DNA of 64,000 nucleotides from Chryseobacterium soldanellicola. Its GTDB lineage: Bacteria > Bacteroidota > Bacteroidia > Flavobacteriales > Weeksellaceae. Position 1 is the first letter of the stretch. Each line of letters begins with the position of its first letter. Location: positions 744,001 through 808,000 of the forward strand of contig NZ_FNKL01000002.1 of NCBI RefSeq assembly GCF_900100115.1. Reading direction: 5' to 3'. The notes under the pieces are model-generated. The model saw nothing but the letters and a program-made list of their open reading frames with translations, was not told where the DNA came from and did no database searches. Below are positions 34,331 through 42,294 of the stretch, in pieces. A program made the translations under genes and the position numbers.

Positions 34331-36898
34331 ATGAAATTAAAGTTTTTAGTTTTCATATTATCTCTATTTTTCTTTCATTCTTTTTCTCAAAATATAAATA
34401 TTAATGTAAAAGAAACGACTGGAAAACCCATATCAGAAGCTAATGTACAGCTTTTAAAAAACGGAAAAACAGTAGATTTTCAAAAAACAGACGATAAAGG
34501 AGTTTGTACTTTTCAGCTCTCTGAAAAGGGCGTTTTTTCGGTGAAATTTACATCAGTGTTCTACAAAACAAAGATCTTAGAAATAGACACCAATGAAAAA
34601 TCAAATTTTGAAGTACAGCTAGATCCACAGATTACTGTAATAGAAGAAGTAGAAATAAAATCCCGCCCAAAAATTGCTACCGCTAAAGAAGATACAATTG
34701 CTTTCAACCTAAAAGCAGTAAGAGACGGTACAGAAAGAACAACGGAAGATTTAATAAAAAAACTTCCCGGATTAGATATTAACGAAAACGGAAAAGTTAC
34801 CTATAAAGGAAATACCGTAGGTCAGGTGTTAGTCGAAGGAAACGAATTCTTTGGGAAAAATCATAAAATGGCAACGCAAAATATTTCTGCTAATATGATT
34901 GAAGGGATTGACCTTTGGCAGAATTTCAGTACCATTAACGGAAACCGCTCTACAGCATTAAATCTAAAATTAAAAGATGAATACAAAGGAAAAATCAGTG
35001 GAAATGTAGAAGGAAATTACGGAACTAAAAATTCTTATTTAGGTCATGCCAATTTGTTTAAATTCGGGAAAGCTGGAAATTTAGCCCTGATTGCTGATGC
35101 CAATAATATTGCAAAAGATCCTATTAATTTCATGGATTTTTACGAAATGAATACTCAGGAAGACATAGAAAATTCCGGATCTGTAACTAATATAGATATT
35201 CCGAGTTTTCTAAATAATGACGGAAGAGTAAAATCAAAATCTAATCAATTTGGAGCTTTGCAATATTCAAAATCTAAAAAGAATTTCACCATTACCGCTT
35301 TTTCTATTTTAAATAATGCACAGCTCGATAAATTCTCAACTTCCAAAAGAATTGCTTTTGAAGGACAGCCACAAGATTTTAATTTCCTTGAACAAAAAAG
35401 AGAAGACAACAGAGGTTTTTTCGGAACTACTCAAATTAAATTAAAGAAGACCTTTTCGGATAATAGTTTCCTATATTATAATTTTGGGTATAACCCCACT
35501 GAAGATCATTTTAATCAGAATATTGACAGATATTCGGCAGACTATAACTTCTATGAAATACAAAATAAGGTGAAAAATAATAGTTTGGGTAATTTCATTT
35601 CATGGAATAAAGAAATTCTCAATTCTAAATTAGTATTTGCTCTAAGCCAGCTCAATGAAGCTCATACAGGAAGTTTGGATATTTGCTCTAACACCCAATT
35701 ATTTCTTGAAGACAGTAATTTTTTATCTCAAGAATATTCAACAAACTCCAATAAATATGCATTTGATTTTTTTATAAAAAACAAAAATCAGATTCTGAAT
35801 TTTAATTTTCATTCAGGGATTTCTTATAAGAAGGAAGTTTCCGATCTTGGAGAAACTTTTTCTGAAACCGCTGAAAAAAGAACCCTTAAAATCTACCATT
35901 ATATTAATGATTTGAATGTTTCTAAAAAATTAGGAAAATTTGATCTGTCCGGTTCCGTAAGTTCAAATTTTCTTACGGTTAATGAGATCAATAAACATTA
36001 TTTTGAGAAGAAATTCAGTGTAAAATTTAGTCCTGCCACAAAAGCAGTAAGTGATTTCGCGTTAGAATATAGCTCAAAATACGAACTCCCCGACTTAAGG
36101 CTTCTTCAGTATAATGTATTATATACAAAAGATTTATCTTTTTATCAAAATACCCTGCTTACTCCCGATTTATTAAGTAAAACGGATAATTATAAATTCA
36201 CCTGGAATAGATTCAATTTTGAAAAAGGGAATAATCTGTTCTTTATGATTATGTACAGTAAAATTAAACCAACTTATACAACCAATATTACCAATTATGG
36301 GACATTTTCGGGAATAGAAAATACGATAGGTAAGTTTAATGATAGATTCGTATTTCTACTGGTCAACGATCAGAAGTTTAGTAAAAATTATACTTTGAAA
36401 TCAAAATTGACAGGAGTTTTAAGTAAGAATGCCAATTTTATCAGTGGGAATAATAATTTTTCAACGATCAAAAATTTTGAATTATCTCAAAAGATCTCAA
36501 CAAATTTTAAAAATAAGCTTTTACAATTCGATTTAGGATATACTTTCACTAAAAATATTTTTGAACAGAGCTTTTATGACACAACCTCCAAACAAGATAA
36601 TATAAAAATATCATTAGGAATAAGAGCCAATATTAAAAAAGAATGGATTGCCAATGTTTTGGGAGAATATTTAATTCAGAAAACAGAACAGAATACATTG
36701 AGAAATTTTTTAATAGGAGGACAGGTTTCGTATAAAAAAGAGAAATCTTATTTTGAATATAATTTATTGTTTAACAATATTTTAAATCTTAATTCTTTCC
36801 AATATATCAATAGTTATACAAGCCAGTTAGGAATTGATGAATCATCAATAACAGCTTTACGGGGCTATATTTTAGGCGGTCTGAAATTTAATTTTTAA
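34331..36898 (+). CDS. TonB-dependent receptor-like outer-membrane protein with carboxypeptidase-like domain
   Basis: 855 aa. Signal peptide, then a CarboxypepD_reg-like beta-sandwich at about residues 20-100 (INVKETTGKPISEANVQLLK), the plug region (TTEDLIKKLPGLDINENGKV, GQVLVEGNEFFGKNHKMATQ) and a long beta-barrel. The plug style is that of GLPGLI-associated and outer-membrane beta-barrel family proteins rather than classical SusC; no TonB box is obvious. It follows the GLPGLI gene by 4 bp, so the two are co-translated. It may import or secrete a peptide; ligand unknown. The region has noticeably AT-rich codon use. Confidence 0.88.
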   Translation: MKLKFLVFILSLFFFHSFSQNININVKETTGKPISEANVQLLKNGKTVDFQKTDDKGVCTFQLSEKGVFSVKFTSVFYKTKILEIDTNEKSNFEVQLDPQITVIEEVEIKSRPKIATAKEDTIAFNLKAVRDGTERTTEDLIKKLPGLDINENGKVTYKGNTVGQVLVEGNEFFGKNHKMATQNISANMIEGIDLWQNFSTINGNRSTALNLKLKDEYKGKISGNVEGNYGTKNSYLGHANLFKFGKAGNLALIADANNIAKDPINFMDFYEMNTQEDIENSGSVTNIDIPSFLNNDGRVKSKSNQFGALQYSKSKKNFTITAFSILNNAQLDKFSTSKRIAFEGQPQDFNFLEQKREDNRGFFGTTQIKLKKTFSDNSFLYYNFGYNPTEDHFNQNIDRYSADYNFYEIQNKVKNNSLGNFISWNKEILNSKLVFALSQLNEAHTGSLDICSNTQLFLEDSNFLSQEYSTNSNKYAFDFFIKNKNQILNFNFHSGISYKKEVSDLGETFSETAEKRTLKIYHYINDLNVSKKLGKFDLSGSVSSNFLTVNEINKHYFEKKFSVKFSPATKAVSDFALEYSSKYELPDLRLLQYNVLYTKDLSFYQNTLLTPDLLSKTDNYKFTWNRFNFEKGNNLFFMIMYSKIKPTYTTNITNYGTFSGIENTIGKFNDRFVFLLVNDQKFSKNYTLKSKLTGVLSKNANFISGNNNFSTIKNFELSQKISTNFKNKLLQFDLGYTFTKNIFEQSFYDTTSKQDNIKISLGIRANIKKEWIANVLGEYLIQKTEQNTLRNFLIGGQVSYKKEKSYFEYNLLFNNILNLNSFQYINSYTSQLGIDESSITALRGYILGGLKFNF

Positions 36899-36918
36899 TC
36901 ATTATAATTTATAGAAAT

Positions 36919-36940
36919 ACCGCTTCATAAAGTAAGCGGT
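36919..36940. terminator. Bidirectional terminator
   Basis: ACCGCTT / AAGCGGT with an 8-nt loop and a long T run on the plus strand, between the TonB-like gene and the convergent miaE. Confidence 0.8.
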
Positions 36941-36949
36941 TTTATTTTT

Positions 36950-37531
36950 TTACCCGTGTATTGATTCTTTATTTCCGTAGGATTGTATAATTTTTGCTTC
37001 GTATTCCAGCCATTCTTCCCAACGTTTGTTTACTTTTTCTTCGTCTCCCAATTGTCTTGCAAACCCAATGAAGGTCGTATAATGATTGGCTTCAGAGATC
37101 ATTAATTCTCTGTAGAAAACCTTTAGCTCTTCATCTTTGATATTTTCGGTAAGCACTTTAAATCTCTCGCAGCTTCTGGCTTCGATCATGGCTGCAAAAA
37201 GCATTTTGTCAACAATAAGATCGTCTCTGTTACCTCCTTTTTGGATGAAATTCACAAGCTCATTGACGTAATCGTCTTTTCTGGTTCGTCCAAAAGTGTA
37301 TCCTCTTTTTTTAATAATCTCATGAACCTGGCCAAAATGATCAAGCTCTTCCTGCGCGATGGCAAGAAGCTCTGTAACAATTTCGGGATATTCAGGCAAC
37401 ATGGTGATCAGTCCGATGGCGTTTGTTGCTGCTTTTTGCTCACACCAGGCATGATCTGTCAAAATTTCTCCAATGTTTTCCTCTGCTATATTTGCCCACC
37501 TGGGATCGGTAGGAAGTTTCAACTTAAACAT
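36950..37531 (-). CDS. miaE: tRNA-(ms2io6A)-hydroxylase
   Basis: 193-aa ferritin-like di-iron monooxygenase that hydroxylates the isopentenyl group of ms2i6A at tRNA position 37. Iron-ligand segments are visible as E/ExxH pairs: LTDHAWCEQKAA, AIAQEELDHFGQVHEIIKKR and AAMIEARSCERFKV with SEANHYTTFIGFA. It acts after MiaA and MiaB; miaB lies in this window at 58265. The start opens MFKLKLPTDPRW, the conserved N-terminus. Confidence 0.95.
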   Translation of the reverse strand: MFKLKLPTDPRWANIAEENIGEILTDHAWCEQKAATNAIGLITMLPEYPEIVTELLAIAQEELDHFGQVHEIIKKRGYTFGRTRKDDYVNELVNFIQKGGNRDDLIVDKMLFAAMIEARSCERFKVLTENIKDEELKVFYRELMISEANHYTTFIGFARQLGDEEKVNKRWEEWLEYEAKIIQSYGNKESIHG

Positions 37532-37683
37532 ATTTTAAAACTTTTTGTAAAATTAAAATAATTTGCAATAAATCAGAAGTTTTATTTGTATTTAAAATTT
37601 AGGGCAATTTCCCTGTTTAATCAATGTTAAATATTTAATGGTATTTTTTTTGATATTGTTTAATCACAATTAAAAAATTTAAC

Positions 37684-37929
37684 ATGAAAACCATTACAAA
37701 CTTTAAAAACTTATTAAATACAATCTTAGCTTTTGTATTTACAATGTCTATTTCTGCAGTTTCTTTTGCTCAGGAAAATTCAAGTGGGGTTGTTGAAACA
37801 ACAAATTCAACAAAAACAACAACAACGACAGAATGGTACGCCGATCCTGTTTATTTAATCGGAGGCGCATTAATTTTAGTTATCTTAATTGTTCTTTTAA
37901 CAAGAACCGGAAGAAAAAAAGAGGATTAA
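37684..37929 (+). CDS. Small exported membrane protein, unknown function
   Basis: 81 aa. N-terminal signal sequence (LLNTILAFVFTMSISAVSFAQ), a Thr/Ser-rich linker (TTNSTKTTTTTEWYADP) and a C-terminal membrane helix (LIGGALILVILIVLLTRTG) with a basic-acidic tail GRKKED. Topology is probably inner membrane with the linker outside. Its stop overlaps that of the convergent acyltransferase gene by 4 bp inside TTAA, so there is no room for a hairpin terminator. No family recognised. Confidence 0.7.
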   Translation: MKTITNFKNLLNTILAFVFTMSISAVSFAQENSSGVVETTNSTKTTTTTEWYADPVYLIGGALILVILIVLLTRTGRKKED

Positions 37930-39020
37930 TCTTTTACAGCCGTTTTCTTTCTTAAAAATTCTAAAATAGACCATCCTAAGCTGTCGACTTTTTTTAAGCC
38001 AGATGAAATGATGAACGCCAAAATGATATTAATGATGTAAATAATGATCATTAAAACCCACCAAGGCATCATTTCTTTCAATGGAACAACGAGAAAATAA
38101 ACCAGTGAGGAGCTGATTCCTTGTGCGAAATAGAAAAATATGGCGTTTTTACCGATGTAAGTAACAAAACTTTCTTTCTCAATTTTTAATCTGTTGTAAA
38201 AAACAAATAAAGTGACCAGTGAGAAAAGTGCCCATATGATATAAGGAATTTTCGGAGGGAATTTATTTTTATTGATTTTATAGAAGATATCGCTTCCGTA
38301 ATACCAAAACATCCAGAGTAATGCGGCTGCAACAATGCTGTAAAGAACCGGGATCATTTTTATCGGGATTTTTTTACCGCGCATTCTGTTGGCGATCAGG
38401 AAAATAGCCATATAAAATGCTACGTAACCCACTTGCCCTGTCGGATAAATTTCAGGAAAAATGTTGAATACCAGGGTTAAAGCGATGCAGATTCCTATAA
38501 ACCAATTGATATGTTTCGGAAAGAATCTTAGGATTAAAACACCGAAAACGGTGAGGATAAAATATACTTTTAGGTACCAGAAACTTCCCATTACAACAGG
38601 AAAAGTGTCTGCATTGGTGTATTGATGAAGATACCAGTTGCCAAGATTTTGCCATTGCGGAACGGCTGAAATGCTTGTTGTGGCATATTTTGATCCAAAA
38701 GTTGAATAAAAATTCTGCAACCATTCCAATGAAAAGATCGTTAATCCGAAAACCTTAAAAAAGTAATCCAAAAAGAACAAAAATGTTACGAAAATCATGT
38801 AAGTGATCTGCAATTTGAGCAATCTGTACAAAGTTTTCTCAATATTGGATCCGGAAGTGATTCCGCTTAATGCATAAAACAGAGCAACATCAAAAACCAA
38901 AGAAAACACTCGTACATCTGCGGGAATATAAAATTGCCCCGACCAAAAAGCCGTGTGAATAAATATAATGGAAAGCGTTGCCAGGCCTTTCGCAAAATCT
39001 ATGTAGAGATCTCTGTTCAT
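37926..39020 (-). CDS. Acyltransferase family 3 membrane protein
   Basis: 364 aa with about ten membrane helices. The N-terminus RDLYIDFAKGLATLSIIFIH carries the acyltransferase-3 DxxKG..xxxxxxHT pattern with the catalytic His in IHTAFWSG. Related proteins O-acetylate surface polysaccharides (OafA, WecH type). The acceptor is unknown. It ends 4 bp inside the convergent small membrane-protein gene. Confidence 0.85.
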   Translation of the reverse strand: MNRDLYIDFAKGLATLSIIFIHTAFWSGQFYIPADVRVFSLVFDVALFYALSGITSGSNIEKTLYRLLKLQITYMIFVTFLFFLDYFFKVFGLTIFSLEWLQNFYSTFGSKYATTSISAVPQWQNLGNWYLHQYTNADTFPVVMGSFWYLKVYFILTVFGVLILRFFPKHINWFIGICIALTLVFNIFPEIYPTGQVGYVAFYMAIFLIANRMRGKKIPIKMIPVLYSIVAAALLWMFWYYGSDIFYKINKNKFPPKIPYIIWALFSLVTLFVFYNRLKIEKESFVTYIGKNAIFFYFAQGISSSLVYFLVVPLKEMMPWWVLMIIIYIINIILAFIISSGLKKVDSLGWSILEFLRKKTAVKD

Positions 39021-39077
39021 TGATAATGGATAAGCATCAAAATTAAATAAACTTTGTGAAATATTTCGGATAAATAA

Positions 39078-39107
39078 AAGGAGGTAAGACTTTTCGCTTA
39101 CCTCCTT
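39078..39107 (-). terminator. Terminator of the zinc peptidase gene
   Basis: AAGGAGGTAAG / CTTACCTCCTT perfect 11-bp stem between the zinc metallopeptidase gene and the acyltransferase gene. Confidence 0.8.
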
Positions 39108-39133
39108 TCTGATAATATGCTAAAAATGAATGT

Positions 39134-40021
39134 TTATTGCAGGTTTTTAAATTCTTCTGCAGAGATTTCTCCGGATTGAATTTGTCTTAATTCTTCCATA
39201 TATTGACTCATATACGCATCAATTTCAGGATTTCTTGAGTTTTTGCCCATTTTGTAGGTTCCGTTTAAAACGCCTTGGTAATAATAGAAGAAATTATAAT
39301 CAAAATCAGACGCAGAAAGACTATACTGGCCTAAAAGGAATCCCAGACGAACGGCCGATCTCCTTTGTGGCGGAGTTCCGTGATGTCCCGGACTTGTAGT
39401 CTGATAATCTCCGATGCTCTGAGCGAATTCATAAGCCGCTGCAATTTGAGCAAATGTTGTTTGATTATAGCCTGTTGGTCTTCTCAGATAATATCCTGCA
39501 AAACCATCTGCTTCTAATTCGTTTGGCCGTGCGGTTGACTCACTTACAGAAGGTAAGTTGAAAATATACTGCAGCTGGTGGCCATATTCATGGGCGAGGA
39601 TCATGGCGTTTACAATATCACCGCCCTTTGCTTTTGCATCATAATAAATAGCATACCCGTAATAGATTTTTCCTGTAGAATAAGAAATCGCATTATACGT
39701 TGAATTGAAATTTGAAGGATCATTTACAAATCTCAAAGTAGGATTGCTTCTTCCCCACATACTGGCAATTTTAGTCATCTGAGCATTCATAAAATTAGTG
39801 TCTGTGGCATTTTGAAGGCTTGTTGTTAAAACCGAAGAAGAGCTCCAGTACTGATCTACATAATAACAGATTTTTTCAAGTTCTCCGGGCTGCTCGATTT
39901 TTCCGGTTTGTGCTTGTGGATCTTGTGAAACGGGTGTTTCCAGATTGTCGTCGTTACATGCTGTAAGTGAGAATACAGCAAATGCTCCTGCTAATAAGCA
40001 GAAATTAAGGCTTCTTTTCAT
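39134..40021 (-). CDS. Putative lipoprotein zinc metallopeptidase (YpfJ-like)
   Basis: 295 aa lipoprotein: signal with lipobox FSLTAC, lipid-modified Cys22. The HExxH motif is His144-Glu145-His148 in ILAHEYGHQLQY, and the third ligand is probably Glu in NELEADGFAGYY about 20 residues later. This is the neutral zinc metallopeptidase pattern (YpfJ/KPN_02809). Its substrate is unknown; location is probably the outer face of a membrane or periplasm. Divergent from rplU across 181 bp. Confidence 0.85.
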   Translation of the reverse strand: MKRSLNFCLLAGAFAVFSLTACNDDNLETPVSQDPQAQTGKIEQPGELEKICYYVDQYWSSSSVLTTSLQNATDTNFMNAQMTKIASMWGRSNPTLRFVNDPSNFNSTYNAISYSTGKIYYGYAIYYDAKAKGGDIVNAMILAHEYGHQLQYIFNLPSVSESTARPNELEADGFAGYYLRRPTGYNQTTFAQIAAAYEFAQSIGDYQTTSPGHHGTPPQRRSAVRLGFLLGQYSLSASDFDYNFFYYYQGVLNGTYKMGKNSRNPEIDAYMSQYMEELRQIQSGEISAEEFKNLQ

Positions 40022-40164
40022 ATAAAATATTTTTTGGTAAAAACGAAGGTATAAAATTATCCGATATAATTCATCACTTTATGGTGAAAAATTATTTAAA
40101 GCATAGTTAAAAACTTTTTCTTAAAAAGATGGGTTTGGTTGTAAGTGAATTAGAAAATTATTCA

Positions 40165-40172
40165 TATATTTG
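40165..40172 (+). promoter_or_regulatory. -7 box of the rplU-rpmA operon
   Basis: TATATTTG with CACC after it, 30 nt before rplU; a TTG lies 23 nt upstream of the box. Confidence 0.7.
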
Positions 40173-40202
40173 CACCTCGAAATAACTAAAAATTTATAAA
40201 CA

Positions 40203-40778
40203 ATGTTTGCAATTGTAGAAATAGCAGGGCTTCAATATAAAGTTGAGCAAGACCAGAAGTTGTTTGTAAACCGTTTAAAAGGAGATAAAGGAGGAAAGGT
40301 ATCTTTTGATAAAGTACTTCTTACTGTAAACGGAGCAATCACTGTAGGCGCCCCAGCTGTAGGCGGAATCACTGTAGAAGCAGAGATCCTAGACCACGTA
40401 AAAGCTGATAAAGTAATCGTTTTCAAAAAGAAAAGAAGAAAAGGTTACCAGGTAAAAAATGGTCACAGACAATCTTTAACTCAAATTCAGATCACTGGTA
40501 TCACAGGTTTTGAAGGAGCACCAAAGAAAGCTGCTAAAAAAGAAACTGCTAAGGCAGAAATTCTTTCTGACAACGAAACGGTAAACTTCGGTGAAGATCA
40601 CGAATTGAACTATCACTTAAAGAAAAACGGATTATCTCAGTCTAAAGAAAACAGAGATACTTTAATCACTTTAAGTAAAGCAGTTAAAGTTGAATTAGAA
40701 AAGACTGTTCTTACTCATGCAGAAATAGATGCTGCTATCGTAAAGAACATCGACACTTTTAAAGCATTAAACAAATAA
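40203..40778 (+). CDS. rplU: Ribosomal protein L21 with long C-terminal extension
   Basis: 191 aa, where ordinary L21 is about 103. The first ~105 residues are canonical L21: MFAIVEIAGLQYKVEQDQKL, DKVLLTVNG, ADKVIVFKKKRRKGYQVKNGHRQ and LTQIQITGI. After a Lys/Ala linker (GAPKKAAKKETAKAEIL) comes an ~80-residue, probably helical extension containing two mini-repeats about the hydroxyl-rich KNGLSQSKENRDTL and LEKTVLTHAEIDAAI. No function is known to me for the extension. It heads an operon with rpmA (18 bp gap). Confidence 0.95.
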   Translation: MFAIVEIAGLQYKVEQDQKLFVNRLKGDKGGKVSFDKVLLTVNGAITVGAPAVGGITVEAEILDHVKADKVIVFKKKRRKGYQVKNGHRQSLTQIQITGITGFEGAPKKAAKKETAKAEILSDNETVNFGEDHELNYHLKKNGLSQSKENRDTLITLSKAVKVELEKTVLTHAEIDAAIVKNIDTFKALNK

Positions 40779-40796
40779 TAAAAATCCACTTATAAA

Positions 40797-41054
40797 ATGG
40801 CACATAAGAAAGGAGTTGGTAGCTCCAAAAACGGTAGAGAATCTCACTCTAAAAGATTAGGTGTGAAGATTTTCGGAGGACAAGATGCTATTGCCGGAAA
40901 TATTATTGTTAGACAAAGAGGTACTCAGCACCACCCAGGTGATAACGTGGGAATCGGTAAAGACCACACTTTGTTTGCTCTAGTAGACGGTAAGGTAGTT
41001 TTTAGAAAAAAAGCAAATAACAGATCTTTCGTATCTGTAGAAGTAAACGCATAA
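40797..41054 (+). CDS. rpmA: Ribosomal protein L27
   Basis: 85 aa, standard length, starting [20 protein letters not shown], without the N-terminal extension that is cleaved in Firmicutes. Conserved [37 protein letters not shown] (read in parts) and the terminal SFVSVEVNA segments. The N-terminus reaches the peptidyl transferase centre. It forms the usual rplU-rpmA pair. Confidence 0.98.
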   Translation: MAHKKGVGSSKNGRESHSKRLGVKIFGGQDAIAGNIIVRQRGTQHHPGDNVGIGKDHTLFALVDGKVVFRKKANNRSFVSVEVNA

Positions 41055-41076
41055 TCTAAAGCGTTTTATAAAAAAT

Positions 41077-41106
41077 AAAATCCCCGACATTTTTGTTGGG
41101 GATTTT
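41077..41106. terminator. Bidirectional terminator
   Basis: AAAATCCCCGAC / GTTGGGGATTTT (one G-T pair) after rpmA and before the convergent T9SS cargo gene. Confidence 0.82.
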
Positions 41107-41125
41107 TGTTATGTAAAGGAATTTT

Positions 41126-41917
41126 TTATTTTTTAATAAATTTTTGAGAGCTCACAGTGCCATCATTATTTTTTATCTGAATAATATAAGTTCCTGAAGT
41201 TAAGTTCTGTACAGGGATTTTTTCTTCATTTTTTAAAGTTTTAATTTGTTTTCCGCTAAGATCAGATATTGAAACTTCAGAAATTTGTTTTTCCGAAGAA
41301 ATATTAATATAATCTGAGGTCGGATTTGGAAATATTTTGAATGATTTTTTTTGAAGATCCGTTTCAGAAGTTGCTAAAGCACCGGCATTTACGGTAACAT
41401 TATCAACATTGATGGAGCAGCCGTACCATGCAACACCCTCAAGAGCAATCTGATAAGTCGCTGAAGGAGAAGGTAAGACCAATACTCCGGAAGTCACCCA
41501 ATCACTGATGCTGGAATCAAAATTGGTAATTAAAGTCCAGGCTCCTGAAGATGAGGTTCTGTAATATACCTTCAATTCATTTTGATCGCCGCCCCAATCT
41601 TTATTTCGATAATAAAATTCTAAAGTAGGATTTGTCGCGGTAGATAAATTCAGCACCGGACTTACATATTTTGTAGTGTCTCCGTTAAAGGTTGTAATGT
41701 CAAACTGAGCCATGTAGGTTCCCTGATAAGGCCCGGTGGAGTAGCCATAATATGAAGTTTGTACGTTTGTCCATTCTTTGGTTCCCGATTCATAGATTTT
41801 TGTCCATGAAGGTGCGGTTGGTGAGTCGGTTTCAAATGTTTCTGTCCAGGGGAAGGTTGTGACTTGTGCATCAATTAAAACAGAAACGAAGATTAAAGAA
41901 AATAAAATATTTTTCAT
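41126..41917 (-). CDS. T9SS-exported protein with C-terminal sorting domain
   Basis: 263 aa. I start at 41917 (MKNILFSLIFVSVLIDAQ), a clear signal peptide; the frame continues upstream without one. A beta-sandwich of MAM/choice-of-anchor type covers about 20-185 (TETFETDSPTAPSWTKIY, VSPVLNLSTATNPTLEFYYR, INVDNVTVNAG). The type A T9SS sorting domain follows: FKIFPNPTSDYINISSEK, EVSISDLSGKQIKTL, VQNLTSGTYIIQIKNNDG and a C-terminal KFIKK. It is therefore delivered to the cell surface or medium by type IX secretion. Ligand unknown. Confidence 0.88.
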   Translation of the reverse strand: MKNILFSLIFVSVLIDAQVTTFPWTETFETDSPTAPSWTKIYESGTKEWTNVQTSYYGYSTGPYQGTYMAQFDITTFNGDTTKYVSPVLNLSTATNPTLEFYYRNKDWGGDQNELKVYYRTSSSGAWTLITNFDSSISDWVTSGVLVLPSPSATYQIALEGVAWYGCSINVDNVTVNAGALATSETDLQKKSFKIFPNPTSDYINISSEKQISEVSISDLSGKQIKTLKNEEKIPVQNLTSGTYIIQIKNNDGTVSSQKFIKK

Positions 41918-41963
41918 AATTAACAGTTTTAATGATAAACTAATATACAAATTTTTATTAATA

Positions 41964-41994
41964 TTGTAATTAATTCTAAAAATCATTACATTTG
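41964..41994 (+). promoter_or_regulatory. Consensus promoter for the 61-aa peptide gene
   Basis: TTG (41964-41966), 20-nt spacer, TACATTTG (41987-41994), 73 nt before the start. Close to the ideal Bacteroidota promoter. Confidence 0.65.
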
Positions 41995-42067
41995 ACTTGA
42001 AAAAAATAATTAAATGTGATAACCTGTTATTTGCTTTACTTAAACATCAAACTATAAAAATATTATT

Positions 42068-42253
42068 ATGAAAAATTTAAAGAAAATTAATCGTCAAGAG
42101 TTGAAAAACGTAATGGGAGGAGCGCTTCCCGAAAAAGATTGTTTACCTTGTGATGTGTACTGCAAAATTCCGGAAGGAGAAAGGCCTCCGTGTAATATTG
42201 TATATATTGTGGCCCACTGTAACGGGTGCAAGAATTATCCGTCAGAATCTTAA
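42068..42253 (+). CDS. Double-glycine-leader Cys-rich peptide (bacteriocin-like)
   Basis: 61 aa. Leader MKNLKKINRQELKNVMGG ends in Gly-Gly and matches the leaders at 11902 and 12318. The core of 43 residues has six Cys in CLPCDVYC, PPCNIV and HCNGCKNY, with paired CxxC and Pro-rich stretches. No maturase, C39 exporter or immunity gene nearby; neighbours are a T9SS protein and DUF5686. It has its own consensus promoter and terminator, so it is an independent unit. Function unknown. Confidence 0.78.
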   Translation: MKNLKKINRQELKNVMGGALPEKDCLPCDVYCKIPEGERPPCNIVYIVAHCNGCKNYPSES

Positions 42254-42258
42254 TAAAA

Positions 42259-42287
42259 AAAATCTCCTTTGCTTTAAAGGAGATTTT
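42259..42287. terminator. Bidirectional terminator
   Basis: AAAATCTCCTTT / AAAGGAGATTTT, 5-nt loop, between the peptide gene and the convergent DUF5686 gene. Confidence 0.82.
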
Positions 42288-42294
42288 TATTTAT

